Origin: Duganella sp. 1411
GTDB lineage: Bacteria > Pseudomonadota > Gammaproteobacteria > Burkholderiales > Burkholderiaceae_D
Direction of reading: 5' to 3'
DNA: 64,000 nt
NCBI RefSeq assembly: GCF_017833525.1
Contig: NZ_JAFICD010000007.1
Coordinates: forward strand, 230,774 to 294,773
Under the pieces are notes generated by a model, which did no database searches, was not told the origin of the DNA, and worked only from the letters and a program-made list of their open reading frames with translations. Positions 15,728 through 24,289 of the stretch are shown one piece after another (within the stretch, counting starts at the first letter, position 1; every line of letters begins with the position of its first letter). The position numbers were made by a program, and so were the translations under genes.

Positions 15728-15774
15728 ATGGAGCGGGTGAAGGGAATCGAACCCTCGTCGTAAGCTTGGGAAGC
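15728..15774. repeat. Right attachment site within tRNA-Gly, 47-bp direct repeat
   Basis: Identical to 8361-8407 over 47 bases. This copy belongs to the complete tRNA gene and so marks the tRNA-proximal junction of the island. Confidence 0.9.
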
Positions 15775-15802
15775 TTCTGCTCTACCATTGAGCTACACCC
15801 GC
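15729..15802 (-). tRNA. tRNA-Gly(CCC)
   Basis: On the minus strand a complete cloverleaf can be drawn: acceptor GCGGGTG/CACCCGC, D arm GCTCAATGGTAGAGC, anticodon loop TTCCCAA (anticodon CCC), T arm GAGGGTTCGATTCCCTT, discriminator and encoded CCA. It is 74 nt long and very similar to E. coli tRNA-Gly(CCC). The 3' 46 nt form the island's attachment site and are unaltered. Confidence 0.93.
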
Positions 15803-15885
15803 GTGCCACGCATTCTACGCGGTTTTGTGCGTTGTTGCCAATGACGTCAGACGATTCAAGTGATCACGCCATCCGTCCCAAGATG

Positions 15886-16274
15886 TTAACCCCATTTGCC
15901 ATGCCCGCCCTCTTCAAAAAAATACACGCCCTGATTGACGGCGCACGTATAGCCCACGCTCGGACTTGCGGTGTATGAAGGCAACGAAAAAGTGCTCATG
16001 GTGAACGCGACGGCGCTTTCCGGCTTCACCTGATCTTTAGGCCACCGCGCGTGCTCGATGGCGCGGCGGACGCGTCATTGTTCGTGCATTTGGAAAAATC
16101 AAGCTTCACGGACACGGTGCCGCCACTCATCAGTGCCCTTTCAACATCACTGACCGTGGTCAGGGCGGCCGTCGGGTCGGCTTGCGCTACTGGGGCGGCA
16201 CAGCCGATAGCAATACCTCCGATTATTTTCTTAAACAACGATTTCTTCTGTTCGTAATTAAAAGAAACAGTCAT
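15886..16274 (-). pseudogene. virK family gene with internal out-of-frame deletion
   Basis: The N-terminal 82 residues carry a signal-peptide-like start and then ALTTVSDVERALMSGGTVSVKLDFSKC...RGGLKI, typical of VirK-family periplasmic proteins. The frame then meets TGA at about 16026. In another frame, starting at the same point, the family C-terminus follows (VKPESAVAFTMSTFSLPSYT...VGYTCAVNQGVYFFE), ending at TAA 15886-15888. The roughly 35 residues normally between them are missing, so an out-of-frame internal deletion joined the halves. It lies just outside the island's right border. Confidence 0.7.
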
Positions 16275-16462
16275 CTTGCGATTTACCCATGCCAGCGGCC
16301 ACGTTCAGAGCAAGATGCCCAAGAAACAGCCGGCCGCTTTTCTCAGCCCCTACAAAGTGACCGCGCCGGCACGGCGACCGCAGGAAAACACCGAAGTAAA
16401 TACCTCAATTACGAAAAAAAGGTTCATATGAAAAAATCGCCCGCGCCGCGACCAGCAGCGCT

Positions 16463-16768
16463 TCATCTAAAGCTAATGACCGAATCATTTGCGTGGCTAC
16501 GAATGATTTCCATTACTTTTGGATCATTCTTGTATTTCGAAGTAAGTCGTTTAAGCTGCTTCTGAGCAGGTTGGCAGTAACGAACTACCCCTCGCTCGAT
16601 CTCCTTTTGTCGCTGCCGGCTCAAGCCACCGTCAAATTCACCGGCAAAGTGCTCGCATGCATCAGCGTTATCAATAAAAACTTGAACATCTTTGGGAATC
16701 GCATCTTTTGCGAACACTGCGGTGGTCATCGCAAAGCAAACCACGCCTACGGCTATTTTCCGTCTCAT
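16463..16768 (-). CDS. Small exported protein of unknown function
   Basis: A 101-residue protein starting at ATG 16768 after a very strong ribosome site (AGAAGGGGGAATT). Signal peptide MRRKIAVGVVCFAMTTAVFA is followed by KDVQVFIDNADACEHFAGEFDGGL and KKxxxERGVxRYCQPAQKQLKRL. Two cysteines could pair in the periplasm. I recall similar short hypothetical proteins in Massilia and Burkholderiales, function unknown. It follows the 60-aa gene by 18 nt in the same direction. Confidence 0.65.
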   Translation of the reverse strand: MRRKIAVGVVCFAMTTAVFAKDAIPKDVQVFIDNADACEHFAGEFDGGLSRQRQKEIERGVVRYCQPAQKQLKRLTSKYKNDPKVMEIIRSHANDSVISFR

Positions 16769-16786
16769 AATTCCCCCTTCTTTAAG

Positions 16787-16969
16787 CTAGCGCCCGTTGT
16801 TGGACCAATGCGGCACGTCCCTGCCACCGCCATGACGGAAAGTACCAGTGAGGTCGTAGATATGGGTTCCGCCGATAAACTGACGGGCCCATCGGGGCCC
16901 ACTTAATTCTTTGTTGCTCCCGAGCGGACGCGCGTTGTCGCGCCTGGGCGCGAGATTGGTTATAGCCAT
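16787..16969 (-). CDS. 60-residue protein of unknown function
   Basis: ATG 16969 has a near-perfect ribosome site (AAGGAGG then TTCTAT), which selects this frame over an overlapping 75-residue frame at 16782-17009. The peptide is basic and Gly/Asn-rich (NLAPRRDNARPLGSNK, then ARQFIGGTHIYDLTGTFRHGGG and VPHWSNNGR). It has no signal peptide or membrane segment. No family recognised. Probably in an operon with the 101-aa exported protein downstream. Confidence 0.5.
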   Translation of the reverse strand: MAITNLAPRRDNARPLGSNKELSGPRWARQFIGGTHIYDLTGTFRHGGGRDVPHWSNNGR

Positions 16970-17071
16970 ATAGAACCTCCTTGGTCATGATTTTCCTTGC
17001 GGAAACCATCAGAGTTCAAAGAGTAATTCAGATAGTCGCGCCCCCGGTTGATCTAAACTAAGCGTGCGAAC

Positions 17072-18100
17072 TTACTCCGGCTTCTCCACCACATACCCCT
17101 TCGCCTGCAGCGCCGCCATGTACCCCTTCGGATCGAGCAACTCCTTCAGCGGCACGGTGGCGAAGGTGGTGGCGTTGGCCGCCAGCGCATTCTCGGCGGC
17201 GGCCACCCAGCTCTCCATCACCTGCGCCTCCACCGACCTCAACCCCGGTCGGCTCTGCAGCAATGCGCTGTTGAGGATGGCCGAGTCGCAAGCGCCGTCG
17301 CGGTCGGCGTAACTGATCTTCTGGATCGCCGCGAGATCGCCCTTGGCCCAGGCGTTGGCGCGCACGCGCATGGCGTCGATATCATCCTCCAGCCGCGCCA
17401 GCGTGTTGGAGAAACAGGCGACGTCGTCGAGCGGCGTCTTCTTGAACTCCCTGAGCATCTTGACCGGATCGTCGACCTCCAGCTTGGCCAAGGTCGACGT
17501 CATCTTGATCTTGTTTTTCTTGACGATCTTTTCGATCGTCTGGCGCACCTCCTCGCCTTCCGGCGTCAGGCCGGCCTGCTCCAGTCCCTTGTTGAACAAG
17601 GTGTCGGCGACGAAGATCGGCCGTTCGCGCTCGATGCCGTCATCGTCGCCGATGTACTTCTTCTTCAGCACCAGCCAACGCGCGTAGACCGGCTCGGGCA
17701 GCAAATCCTTGAGCTGCGCGCCGTCGGGATTTTTCTTGAAGCCGACCGCGAACGGCAGCATCGCCACCTGGCGGAAAAACCCCACCTTGGCCGTCGCCCC
17801 CGGCGGCCGCAGATATTCCTGCGACTGCGCCAGGATGGTTTCCACCTCCCGCGAGCGCCATTCCATCTTTTTCGGCAGCGGCGAGTAGGTGCCGAACACC
17901 CACAGCACATGGTCGCCCTTCGAGACTTTCCACAAACCCGGGCCGGGGCGTTGACCGGCCACCAGGATGGTCTCCGTGATGGTATTGTTATCGGCGGGCG
18001 CGGACTCGGTTTGCGCCAGGGCCGGCATAGCGTTCAACGCGCACAGCGACAACGCGACCAGGCAACGACCTACGGTGAACCGGAACGGCAAGCTGCTCAT
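17072..18100 (-). CDS. TraB/GumN family protein
   Basis: A 342-residue exported protein. ATG 18100 (MSSLPFRF) follows TTAGGATCATC and gives a normal signal peptide (LVALSLCALNAMPALAQ); an upstream in-frame start at 18148 does not. The mature protein begins LWKVSKGDHVLWVFGTYSPLPKKMEW, the TraB/GumN signature in which the family GxxH is here GTYS. The C-terminus (YADRDGACDSAILNS, ATVPLKELLDPKGYMAALQAKGYVVE) also fits. Proposed to be a metal-dependent protease-like fold; role unknown. Divergent from the mannanase gene across 241 nt. Confidence 0.8.
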   Translation of the reverse strand: MSSLPFRFTVGRCLVALSLCALNAMPALAQTESAPADNNTITETILVAGQRPGPGLWKVSKGDHVLWVFGTYSPLPKKMEWRSREVETILAQSQEYLRPPGATAKVGFFRQVAMLPFAVGFKKNPDGAQLKDLLPEPVYARWLVLKKKYIGDDDGIERERPIFVADTLFNKGLEQAGLTPEGEEVRQTIEKIVKKNKIKMTSTLAKLEVDDPVKMLREFKKTPLDDVACFSNTLARLEDDIDAMRVRANAWAKGDLAAIQKISYADRDGACDSAILNSALLQSRPGLRSVEAQVMESWVAAAENALAANATTFATVPLKELLDPKGYMAALQAKGYVVEKPE

Positions 18101-18341
18101 GATGATCCTAAGGTTGGGACAGAATGTTGCAAAGTATATATTCCACATTCACTCGTGGGTGGGCCACGACCTCCCGATCAGGCAAGTATCGCGAGGCGCT
18201 CCCCCGGGCACAACAAGACGCACCGCGTTAAACACCCGCGTCATACCGGCTAAACAACGGCCCAAAAACCTATCCTGGTTGAAATGCTCCTGAAGCACGG
18301 CTACATTGGGGGGCTTGAATACCCGAACCCTAGGAATCGCC

Positions 18342-19598
18342 ATGCCCCCCTCCCCCGTCGCGGCCATCAAACTGCTGGCGCTGTCGGCGATGCTGACTTT
18401 ATCGGCCGCCACCCTCGCCGGAGAGACCTGCACCGTGAACGGCAAATCCTGGCCCTTGTGCGGCGGCGACAACGGCGGCTGGTCGTTCGAAAACGGTCAA
18501 TACTGCGTGGCGCGCAATTTCTGTCCGGCCAACCGCACCAGCGCGCCGGCCATCGCCACCCGCGCGGCCCCCGTCGACGCGAAAGCTAATCCCAAAACCC
18601 GCGCCATCTATACCTGGCTGCGCGGCATCTGGGGCAAGAGCATCATCGCCGGCCAGACCGACCTGTCCTGGGACGATACCATCGACATGGCCGAACGCGT
18701 CCACGCCGATACCGGCAAATACCCGGCGCTGATGGGCTTTGATTTCATGGACTACGGCATGAACGGCACGGCGCTGTCCGGCCAGCACCAGACCGAGGAA
18801 GCCATCGCCTTCGCCAACAAGGGCGGCCTGGTGAGCTTCCACTGGCACTGGCGCGATCCGTCGCTGCTCAAGACCGCGCGGGTCAACCAGGCGCGCTTCT
18901 ACGCCCACGAGCCGGACGCCGACAAGAACACCAGCTTCACGATCCCCGTCGCCAACGGCGCGCTGGACGCCAACAGCCCCGCCTATCAACAGATCAACGA
19001 CGGCATCGACCTGGTCGCGGTCCAGCTCAAGCGGCTGGCCGACGCCAACGTGACCGTGCTGTGGCGCCCGTTGCACGAGGCCTCGGGCAACAACGGCGAC
19101 GGCTGGTTCTGGTGGGGCCGCGCGCGCGCCGACGGCGTGCCGCAGGCCTACGCCAACATCCTGCTGTGGCGCCACATGTATGAGCGGCTGGTCAAGGTCC
19201 ACGGCCTGCACAACCTGATCTGGGTGTGGAACGGCCAGGACCCGGCCTGGTATCCCGGCGACGACGTGGTCGACATCGCCAGCGTCGACATCTACGACAA
19301 GGCCGACAACAAGACCTATGGCGCGCAGCTCGCGAAGTACCGGCAAACCGCGCAAGCCTCGGCCGAAAAAAAGCCGATCGCCCTGAGCGAGAACAGCTAC
19401 ATCCCGGACCCGGACAAGATCCGCGCCGATGGCGCCTGGTGGCTGTGGTTCATGACATGGAACGATGGCGCCGGCCCCGCCGGCGTCAGTTCGCCCAACA
19501 ATTTCTGGACCGGCGAGTACTTCAACACCGCCGCCCACAAGCGCAAGGTGTACCACCATCCGAACGTGATCACGCTGGACAAGCTGCCCCGGTTCTAA
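18342..19598 (+). CDS. GH26 endo-beta-mannanase-like glycoside hydrolase with CBM10-like module
   Basis: A 418-residue secreted enzyme; ATG 18342 follows TAGGAATCGCC. Signal peptide (LLALSAMLTLSAATLA), then residues 28-65 CTVNGKSWPLCGGDNGGWSFENGQYC...FC resemble a carbohydrate-binding module of family 10, with paired cysteines and aromatics. The catalytic domain matches GH26: acid/base glutamate in LWRPLHEASG and nucleophile glutamate in IALSENSYIPD, with WFWWG and FMTWND as substrate-pocket aromatics. GH26 enzymes cut beta-1,4-mannan. It acts outside the cell and suits a polysaccharide-degrading soil or plant-associated lifestyle. An M28 peptidase follows on the same strand. Confidence 0.88.
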   Translation: MPPSPVAAIKLLALSAMLTLSAATLAGETCTVNGKSWPLCGGDNGGWSFENGQYCVARNFCPANRTSAPAIATRAAPVDAKANPKTRAIYTWLRGIWGKSIIAGQTDLSWDDTIDMAERVHADTGKYPALMGFDFMDYGMNGTALSGQHQTEEAIAFANKGGLVSFHWHWRDPSLLKTARVNQARFYAHEPDADKNTSFTIPVANGALDANSPAYQQINDGIDLVAVQLKRLADANVTVLWRPLHEASGNNGDGWFWWGRARADGVPQAYANILLWRHMYERLVKVHGLHNLIWVWNGQDPAWYPGDDVVDIASVDIYDKADNKTYGAQLAKYRQTAQASAEKKPIALSENSYIPDPDKIRADGAWWLWFMTWNDGAGPAGVSSPNNFWTGEYFNTAAHKRKVYHHPNVITLDKLPRF

Positions 19599-19672
19599 AG
19601 AGAGATAACTTCTCAAATCCTGCGGTGTGATGCAGAATGGCAGAGCTTTCTTACCCTGCCGAGAGGACATCC

Positions 19673-20947
19673 ATGAAACGAGTAATCGCGCTGGGCGTGG
19701 CGCTGGCATGCGCGGCGTCCGCCGCCCGGGCCCAGGCGCCAACGCCAGCCCCAACGACGGCCGCCGCCGACCCGATCGCCGCGCTGGTCGGCCAGCTCGA
19801 TCTGGAAAAGTACAAGGCCACCATCAAGAGCCTGACCCGCTTCGGCGACCGTCGCCAGGGGACGCAACGCAACCGCCAGGCGCTCGACTGGATCGAGGCG
19901 CAACTGAAGTCCTACGGCTGCGCCAACACCGAACGCCTGCAATACCAATACACGCAAGCGGCGCCCGGCGATCCGGCGCCCAAGCGCGCGCCCGGCATCC
20001 CCAGCGGCGGCGCCGGCGGGCCGCCGGGCCAGGGCGGCAGCACCTTGTTCGGCAACCGCATCGCCACCGGCGTCAACACCGACCCGATGCTGCAGCCCGA
20101 CGAGAAACTGCGCGCGCTCAACGCCGAACCGACGCCGGTCGGCACCTCGCAGCGCGAGAACGTCTACTGCACCAAGGTGGGCAGCAAGCACCCGGAGGAG
20201 ATGTACATCGTCAGCGCGCACATGGACGGCATCGGCTTCGGCGAGGCGGCCAACGACGACGGCTCCGGCACCGCGCTGGTGATGGAGCTGGCGCGCGTCT
20301 TCAGCGCGCCGGGCGTCGAGACCGACCGTTCGATCCGCTTCATTTTATGGAACAACGAGGAAACCGGCTTGAACGGCGCGAGCGCCTACGTCAACCAGCG
20401 CAAGGATTTGCAGGGCGTCGAGTCGCCCAAGGGATCGGGCAACTATCCGGAGCCGAAATGGCTGGGCATGATCCAGCACGACATGATGCTGTTCGATCAC
20501 GGCATGCCGTTCCAGCGCATCGACGGCTACGGCAAGCCGGTGGTCGACGACAAGGGCCAGCCGGTGTTCGTCGCCCCGCCCGAGCAGCGCCTGGAGGCCG
20601 ACGTCAATATCGAGTACCAGTCGGTGTCGAAACAGGCGGAAGGCTCGGCCAAGCTGGCCTGGGCCTTCCGCGCCGCCAACGACAAGTACGCGACCCATTA
20701 TCCGGCCGCCGTCGGCTTCCACATGACCAACACCGATTCGACGCCGTTCATGGACCTGGTGCCGTCGATTTCGCTGCGCGAGAACGAGCGCGGCCAGCAG
20801 ATCGGCTCCGGCTGGGACCCGCACTGGCACCAGCCGACCGACCTGTACGCGAACTTCTCGGACAAGGACTTCCTGCTGGGCCTGAATGCGGCGCAGACCA
20901 CCCTGGCCGGCGTGGGCCAGCTGGCCGGCGTGCGCATCAAGAAGTAA
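19673..20947 (+). CDS. M28 family metallopeptidase (exported)
   Basis: A 424-residue protein from ATG 19673 after GAGAGGACATCC. Signal peptide MKRVIALGVALACAASAARAQ. The zinc ligands of M28 aminopeptidases are visible: AHMDGIGFGEAANDDGSGTA (His, bridging Asp), WNNEETGLNGA (catalytic Glu and ligand Glu), IQHDMMLFD (Asp) and HWHQPTD (His). The insert at residues 95-165 is rich in Pro and Gly. It should remove N-terminal residues from peptides in the periplasm or outside. Convergent with the DUF799 lipoprotein gene, with no spacer. Confidence 0.9.
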   Translation: MKRVIALGVALACAASAARAQAPTPAPTTAAADPIAALVGQLDLEKYKATIKSLTRFGDRRQGTQRNRQALDWIEAQLKSYGCANTERLQYQYTQAAPGDPAPKRAPGIPSGGAGGPPGQGGSTLFGNRIATGVNTDPMLQPDEKLRALNAEPTPVGTSQRENVYCTKVGSKHPEEMYIVSAHMDGIGFGEAANDDGSGTALVMELARVFSAPGVETDRSIRFILWNNEETGLNGASAYVNQRKDLQGVESPKGSGNYPEPKWLGMIQHDMMLFDHGMPFQRIDGYGKPVVDDKGQPVFVAPPEQRLEADVNIEYQSVSKQAEGSAKLAWAFRAANDKYATHYPAAVGFHMTNTDSTPFMDLVPSISLRENERGQQIGSGWDPHWHQPTDLYANFSDKDFLLGLNAAQTTLAGVGQLAGVRIKK

Positions 20948-21610
20948 TTACTGCGCCAGGTAGTGCTGCGAACGCGGTCCGTACAACAGGCCGTTGGTCG
21001 TGCCGCCGCTCAGCAGGCGGGCGTTGGCCACGCCAGCCACCGGGTGCGAGGCGTCGGTGGTGCTGTTGATGATTTGCTTGACGGCCGCCGCCACCAGCGC
21101 GCCGATCAAGCCGCCCCCGCCGTTGTTGCCGCCTTCGTTGTTCGACGCGCTGGCCGAACCCGTCCACAACACGGCGCCGGTCTTCAGGTCGACCAGCTTG
21201 GCGTCGACGGCGACCACCACCACGCTGTTGACCACGGTGTAAGTGGCGCCGTACTTGGAGATCGTCATGTACAGCGCGGCGTCGGCGCCGAAGATCTCTT
21301 GCAGCTTCTTCGGATCGACGCCCTGGATGTCGGCGGCACTGGTCAAGCCGTTTTGCTTGAAGGTTTCGGCCACCACCGCCACCGGCAGCACGTAATAACC
21401 GGCCTCGGCCAGCGGATACGTCACCTGCGCGTAGACGCTGTTGCCGGCGTTGACCTCCGGCGAATTGTTCAGCGGCGGCAGCACCACGATCGAGCGCGGC
21501 TTGGCCGCCTTGAACGCGGTGTAGTCATACGAGGGGGCCTTGGTCGCGCAGCCGAACAGGAACACGGCGGGCGCCAGGCAGGCGGCCAGTTTCAGGAAAC
21601 GCGCCATCAT
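20948..21610 (-). CDS. DUF799 lipoprotein
   Basis: A 220-residue lipoprotein (lipobox LFGCATK). The body (SIVVLPPLNNSPEVNAGNSVYAQVTYPLAEAGYYVLPV) and the C-terminal Gly-rich helix region (GGNNGGGGLIGALVAAAVKQI) are typical of DUF799, a family that includes GNA1162-like outer-membrane lipoproteins. The ATGATG start overlaps the stop codon of the DUF4810 gene, so translation is coupled. Last gene of a three-lipoprotein operon led by a CsgG-like pore protein; probably part of one envelope complex. Confidence 0.88.
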   Translation of the reverse strand: MMARFLKLAACLAPAVFLFGCATKAPSYDYTAFKAAKPRSIVVLPPLNNSPEVNAGNSVYAQVTYPLAEAGYYVLPVAVVAETFKQNGLTSAADIQGVDPKKLQEIFGADAALYMTISKYGATYTVVNSVVVVAVDAKLVDLKTGAVLWTGSASASNNEGGNNGGGGLIGALVAAAVKQIINSTTDASHPVAGVANARLLSGGTTNGLLYGPRSQHYLAQ

Positions 21611-21975
21611 AATTTCTCACCCTTTTTCATTTTGCCCAACAGGAAGTCCATATACGCGGCCGATTCCGGGAACAGTTTTTTCTCGTCCTCGAACTGCGCC
21701 ACCACCTGGTCCGGCTTGCCGGCCACCGAATACAGCATGCCCAGATGGGCGTGGAAGCCCGGCGGCACGTTGTTGCCCTTGGCGCTGATGGTTTGCAGGT
21801 CCTTTTCCATCGCGGCGATTTGCTGGTCCGGGCTCTCGCCCTTGAGGTACTGGTACACCTGCGGCTGGTAGCCCTCCCACTGATACATGGTCTTGGGCGG
21901 CGTGGCGCAGCCGGTCAGCACGCCGGCGGCCAGCGCCAGCAGGGCGGCGCGCTTGAGGTTCTTGGTCGAGGTCAT
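21607..21975 (-). CDS. DUF4810 lipoprotein
   Basis: A 122-residue lipoprotein, lipobox LTGCAT. The conserved MYQWEGYQPQVYQYLKG and the tetratricopeptide-like C-terminal half (PGFHAHLGMLYSVAGKPDQVVAQFEDEKKLFPESAAYMDFLL) are characteristic of DUF4810. I preferred ATG 21975 (MTSTKNL) over ATG 21987, though both are close. It lies between the CsgG-like gene and the DUF799 gene, overlapping the latter by 4 nt. Confidence 0.88.
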   Translation of the reverse strand: MTSTKNLKRAALLALAAGVLTGCATPPKTMYQWEGYQPQVYQYLKGESPDQQIAAMEKDLQTISAKGNNVPPGFHAHLGMLYSVAGKPDQVVAQFEDEKKLFPESAAYMDFLLGKMKKGEKL

Positions 21976-21983
21976 GGCGGTCC

Positions 21984-22664
21984 TCATTGTTTTTGCGGGG
22001 TCAACGCGCCCGCCTCGACGCCGGCCACCAGGCGGTCGACCGCCTCGCGCATCGCCAGGTCCAGCACCTTGCCGTTGAGCGTGGCGTCGTAGCTGGCGGT
22101 GCCGCCGAAGCCGAGCACTTCGCGGTTCGACAGGCTGAATTCGCCCGCGCCCTGGGTCGAATACACCACTTCCGACGTCGCGATATTGACCACGTTGAGC
22201 GTGACCTTGGCGTAGGCGACCTGGGTCTTGCCACGGCCGGCGATGCCGAACAGTTGATGATCGCCCACTTCTTTGCGGCCGAACTCGGTCACGTCGCCGG
22301 TGACGATGAAATCGGCGCCCTTGATGTTCTGGCCCTGCTTCTTGTAGTCGGATTCCTGCTTGAGCTCGGACATATTGTCGCGGTCGAGCACGTTGAAGCG
22401 GTTGGTCTGCTGCAGTTGCGCGATCAGGATGGTTTTGGACTGGCTGCCCAGGCGGTCGACGCCGTCCGAGAAGATGCCGCGCATGAAGCTGGAGCGGTTG
22501 TCGAACTTGCCGACGGCGACCAGGGTGCGCGGTCCGACGTACGGACGCGCGGCGCTGGCGGCGACAGGCACGGCGATGGCGCGCGAGGATTCGGTGGCGC
22601 AGCCGGCCAACGCCGAGACGATCAGCGCGGCGGCCAGCAGTTTGCCGGTGGTGAGAGTGTTCAT
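21984..22664 (-). CDS. CsgG/HfaB family lipoprotein
   Basis: A 226-residue lipoprotein from ATG 22664 (ribosome site TTAGGGGCAAC), lipobox LAGCAT. The CsgG domain begins RTLVAVGKFDNRSSF and includes LIAQLQQTNRFNVLDRDNM, GADFIVTGDVTEFGRK and ASYDATLNGKVLDLAMREAVDRL. CsgG proteins form nonameric outer-membrane secretion pores, e.g. for curli. No curli subunit gene is nearby; instead the operon continues with DUF4810 and DUF799 lipoproteins. This CsgG-DUF4810-DUF799 set is a recurring arrangement of unknown cargo. Confidence 0.9.
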   Translation of the reverse strand: MNTLTTGKLLAAALIVSALAGCATESSRAIAVPVAASAARPYVGPRTLVAVGKFDNRSSFMRGIFSDGVDRLGSQSKTILIAQLQQTNRFNVLDRDNMSELKQESDYKKQGQNIKGADFIVTGDVTEFGRKEVGDHQLFGIAGRGKTQVAYAKVTLNVVNIATSEVVYSTQGAGEFSLSNREVLGFGGTASYDATLNGKVLDLAMREAVDRLVAGVEAGALTPQKQ

Positions 22665-22817
22665 GTTGCCCCTAAGTGGTGGATGGACCAAAGTCGTCTG
22701 CAAATTGATATTTTGCAAGTAAATTACTTTGCAGCAATTATAGGCGATCGCGCGCCCGACAATCTCTCCAATACTCACTTTTACGGGGAAATGCGTGCGC
22801 CGTCGATACGCATGCAG

Positions 22818-22851
22818 TGGCGGATTACGCTGCGCTAATCCGCCCTACGTG
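22818..22851. repeat. Dispersed GTAGGGCGGATTA palindrome, copy 2
   Basis: TGGCGGATTACGC-TGCGC-TAATCCGCCCTACGTG, the reverse orientation of the copy at 4693. It sits between the CsgG operon promoter and the end of the LysR gene. Directly after it TTTTCC is repeated three times (22852-22879), a short low-complexity tract. Confidence 0.75.
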
Positions 22852-22903
22852 TTTTCCGGGTTTTCCAGGTTTTCCGGTTTTTTTTGTGTTGTCGTGTCGC
22901 GCT

Positions 22904-23779
22904 TCAGCCCAGCGCCGGGGCCACCGCCTCCAGCACGATCTCGCGCAGCCTTTGCGCCACCGGGTTCAGTTGCGCTTCCGATTGCAGCAGGCTCAGACCG
23001 ATATGCGGCAGCGGCGGCAACGCCGGCGTCTCCAGCAGGCGCACTCCGGCCGGCATGCCGACCGACGTGCGCACCGTCACCCCCAGCCCGGCGGCGACGG
23101 CGGCCCACACGCCCGACAGGCTGGTGCTGGTGAAGACGACGCGCCAGGCGATGCCGGCCCGGTCCAGCGCGTCGATCGCCGCCGAACGCATCAGGCAGGG
23201 CGCGTCAAGCATCACCAGCGGCAGCGGCGCGTTGTGGTCGGGCGCCGGCAGCGCCGCGTGCGCGCCGGCCAGCCAGCGCATCGGTAACTGGCCGAGCCGG
23301 TGCGCGTACGGCCAGTCGCCGGTCCGGTCCCAGGCCAGCGCCAGATCGAGCTGGCCGGCGCCGACCTGCTCGATCAATTGCGCGTTGCGCCCCACCCGCG
23401 CCTCGATGCTGACCTGCGCGTGCGCGCGGGCGAAGCGGCCCAGCACCTCCGTCAGCAAGTGCTCGCCGAAATCCTGCTGCATGCCGAGGCGCACGCCACC
23501 GGCCAGCTCGGCGCCGCGCAACGCCGCCACCGCCTCGTCGTTCAGCTCCAGCAGGCGGCGCGCGTAGGCGAGCAGCGTCTCGCCCGCCGCCGTGAGCTCC
23601 ATGCCGCGTCCGGCCTTGCGCAACACCGGCACGTCCAGTTGCTCCTCCAGTTTCTTCAGCTGGGCGCTGACGGCGGAGGTGGAACGCCCCAGCCGGTCCG
23701 CCGCCTTGGCAAAACTGCCCAGCTCGACACCGGCGGCAAAGGTGCGCAACACATCGAGGTCGAACGTGATCTTTCGCAT
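22904..23779 (-). CDS. LysR family transcriptional regulator
   Basis: A 291-residue regulator. The N-terminal helix-turn-helix (FDLDVLRTFAAGVELGSFAKAADRLGRSTSAVSAQLKKLEEQL) is textbook LysR; the rest is a substrate-binding-type effector domain (GVRLGMQQDFGEHLL, LDLALAWD). It is divergent from the tautomerase-DUF4865 operon with about 100 nt between, so it most likely controls that operon and itself. AT-rich DNA with TTGATCAA at about 23804 lies in the gap. The inducer is unknown. Confidence 0.92.
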   Translation of the reverse strand: MRKITFDLDVLRTFAAGVELGSFAKAADRLGRSTSAVSAQLKKLEEQLDVPVLRKAGRGMELTAAGETLLAYARRLLELNDEAVAALRGAELAGGVRLGMQQDFGEHLLTEVLGRFARAHAQVSIEARVGRNAQLIEQVGAGQLDLALAWDRTGDWPYAHRLGQLPMRWLAGAHAALPAPDHNAPLPLVMLDAPCLMRSAAIDALDRAGIAWRVVFTSTSLSGVWAAVAAGLGVTVRTSVGMPAGVRLLETPALPPLPHIGLSLLQSEAQLNPVAQRLREIVLEAVAPALG

Positions 23780-23881
23780 AACCGTCCCGTTTTATTGAAC
23801 TATTGATCAAAATATTCCTGATTTTCAGTACTAACTTAGTCCTGTATCGTGAAGCTGTCAATCAAACAAACGGAGGACACC

Positions 23882-24289
23882 ATGCCCATGAGCCGCATCT
23901 CGCTACTGAAGGGAAAATCGCCCGACTATTTGCGCGCGCTAAGCGACAGCCTGCACGCCGCCATGGTCGAGGCGTTCAACGTGCCGCCGACGGACCGCTT
24001 CCAGGTCATCCACCAGCACGAGCCGCATGAACTGATCTTCGACCGTGACTATGAAAGCCAGGGCGGTCCGCGCTCGGACGACTTCGTCATGATCGCCATC
24101 ACGGCCGGCAAGCCGCGCACCACGGAAACCAAGCAGGCGTTCTACCGCCGCCTGGTGGAGCGTCTGGCCGAGGCGCCGGGCATCAACCCGCGCGATGTGC
24201 TGGTGGTCATCACCACCTCGCTCGGCGACGAGTGGTCGTTCAGCGGCGGCGCGCCGGCCGCGACGCTGCTGCGGGGAGTGGGATCATGA
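23882..24289 (+). CDS. Tautomerase family protein
   Basis: A 135-residue protein from ATG 23882, with a strong ribosome site (GGAGGACACC). The second residue is proline (MPMSRISLLKGKS), which after Met removal would be the catalytic N-terminal Pro of the 4-oxalocrotonate tautomerase superfamily. PPTDRFQVIHQHEPHELIFDRDY and the arginine-rich middle match the longer Tautomerase_2 type. The last codons overlap the start of the DUF4865 gene (ATGA). Divergent LysR regulator upstream. Substrate unknown. Confidence 0.85.
   Translation: MPMSRISLLKGKSPDYLRALSDSLHAAMVEAFNVPPTDRFQVIHQHEPHELIFDRDYESQGGPRSDDFVMIAITAGKPRTTETKQAFYRRLVERLAEAPGINPRDVLVVITTSLGDEWSFSGGAPAATLLRGVGS

Larger units (their letters stand above)
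8361..15774. mobile_element. Genomic island (degenerate integrative element) at tRNA-Gly(CCC)
   Basis: The island is bounded by 47-bp direct repeats and lies downstream of the tRNA 3' end. It holds a broken integrase and DUF4224 gene, a broken Dam-like methylase, a LexA-type box, several unknown genes and a toxin-antitoxin-like pair. Many stretches are visibly lower in GC than the flanks (10700-12900 and 14650-15700). Integrase lesions suggest it can no longer excise itself. A tRNA-Leu fragment inside implies a composite history. Confidence 0.85.

Noticed and set aside
16782..17009. 75-codon frame overlapping the 60-aa gene
   Set aside because: Its start has no good ribosome site, while the 60-aa frame has AAGGAGG at ideal distance.
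19627..21069. 480-codon frame over the M28 peptidase
   Set aside because: Arginine-rich shadow frame; the peptidase frame has signal peptide and zinc ligands.
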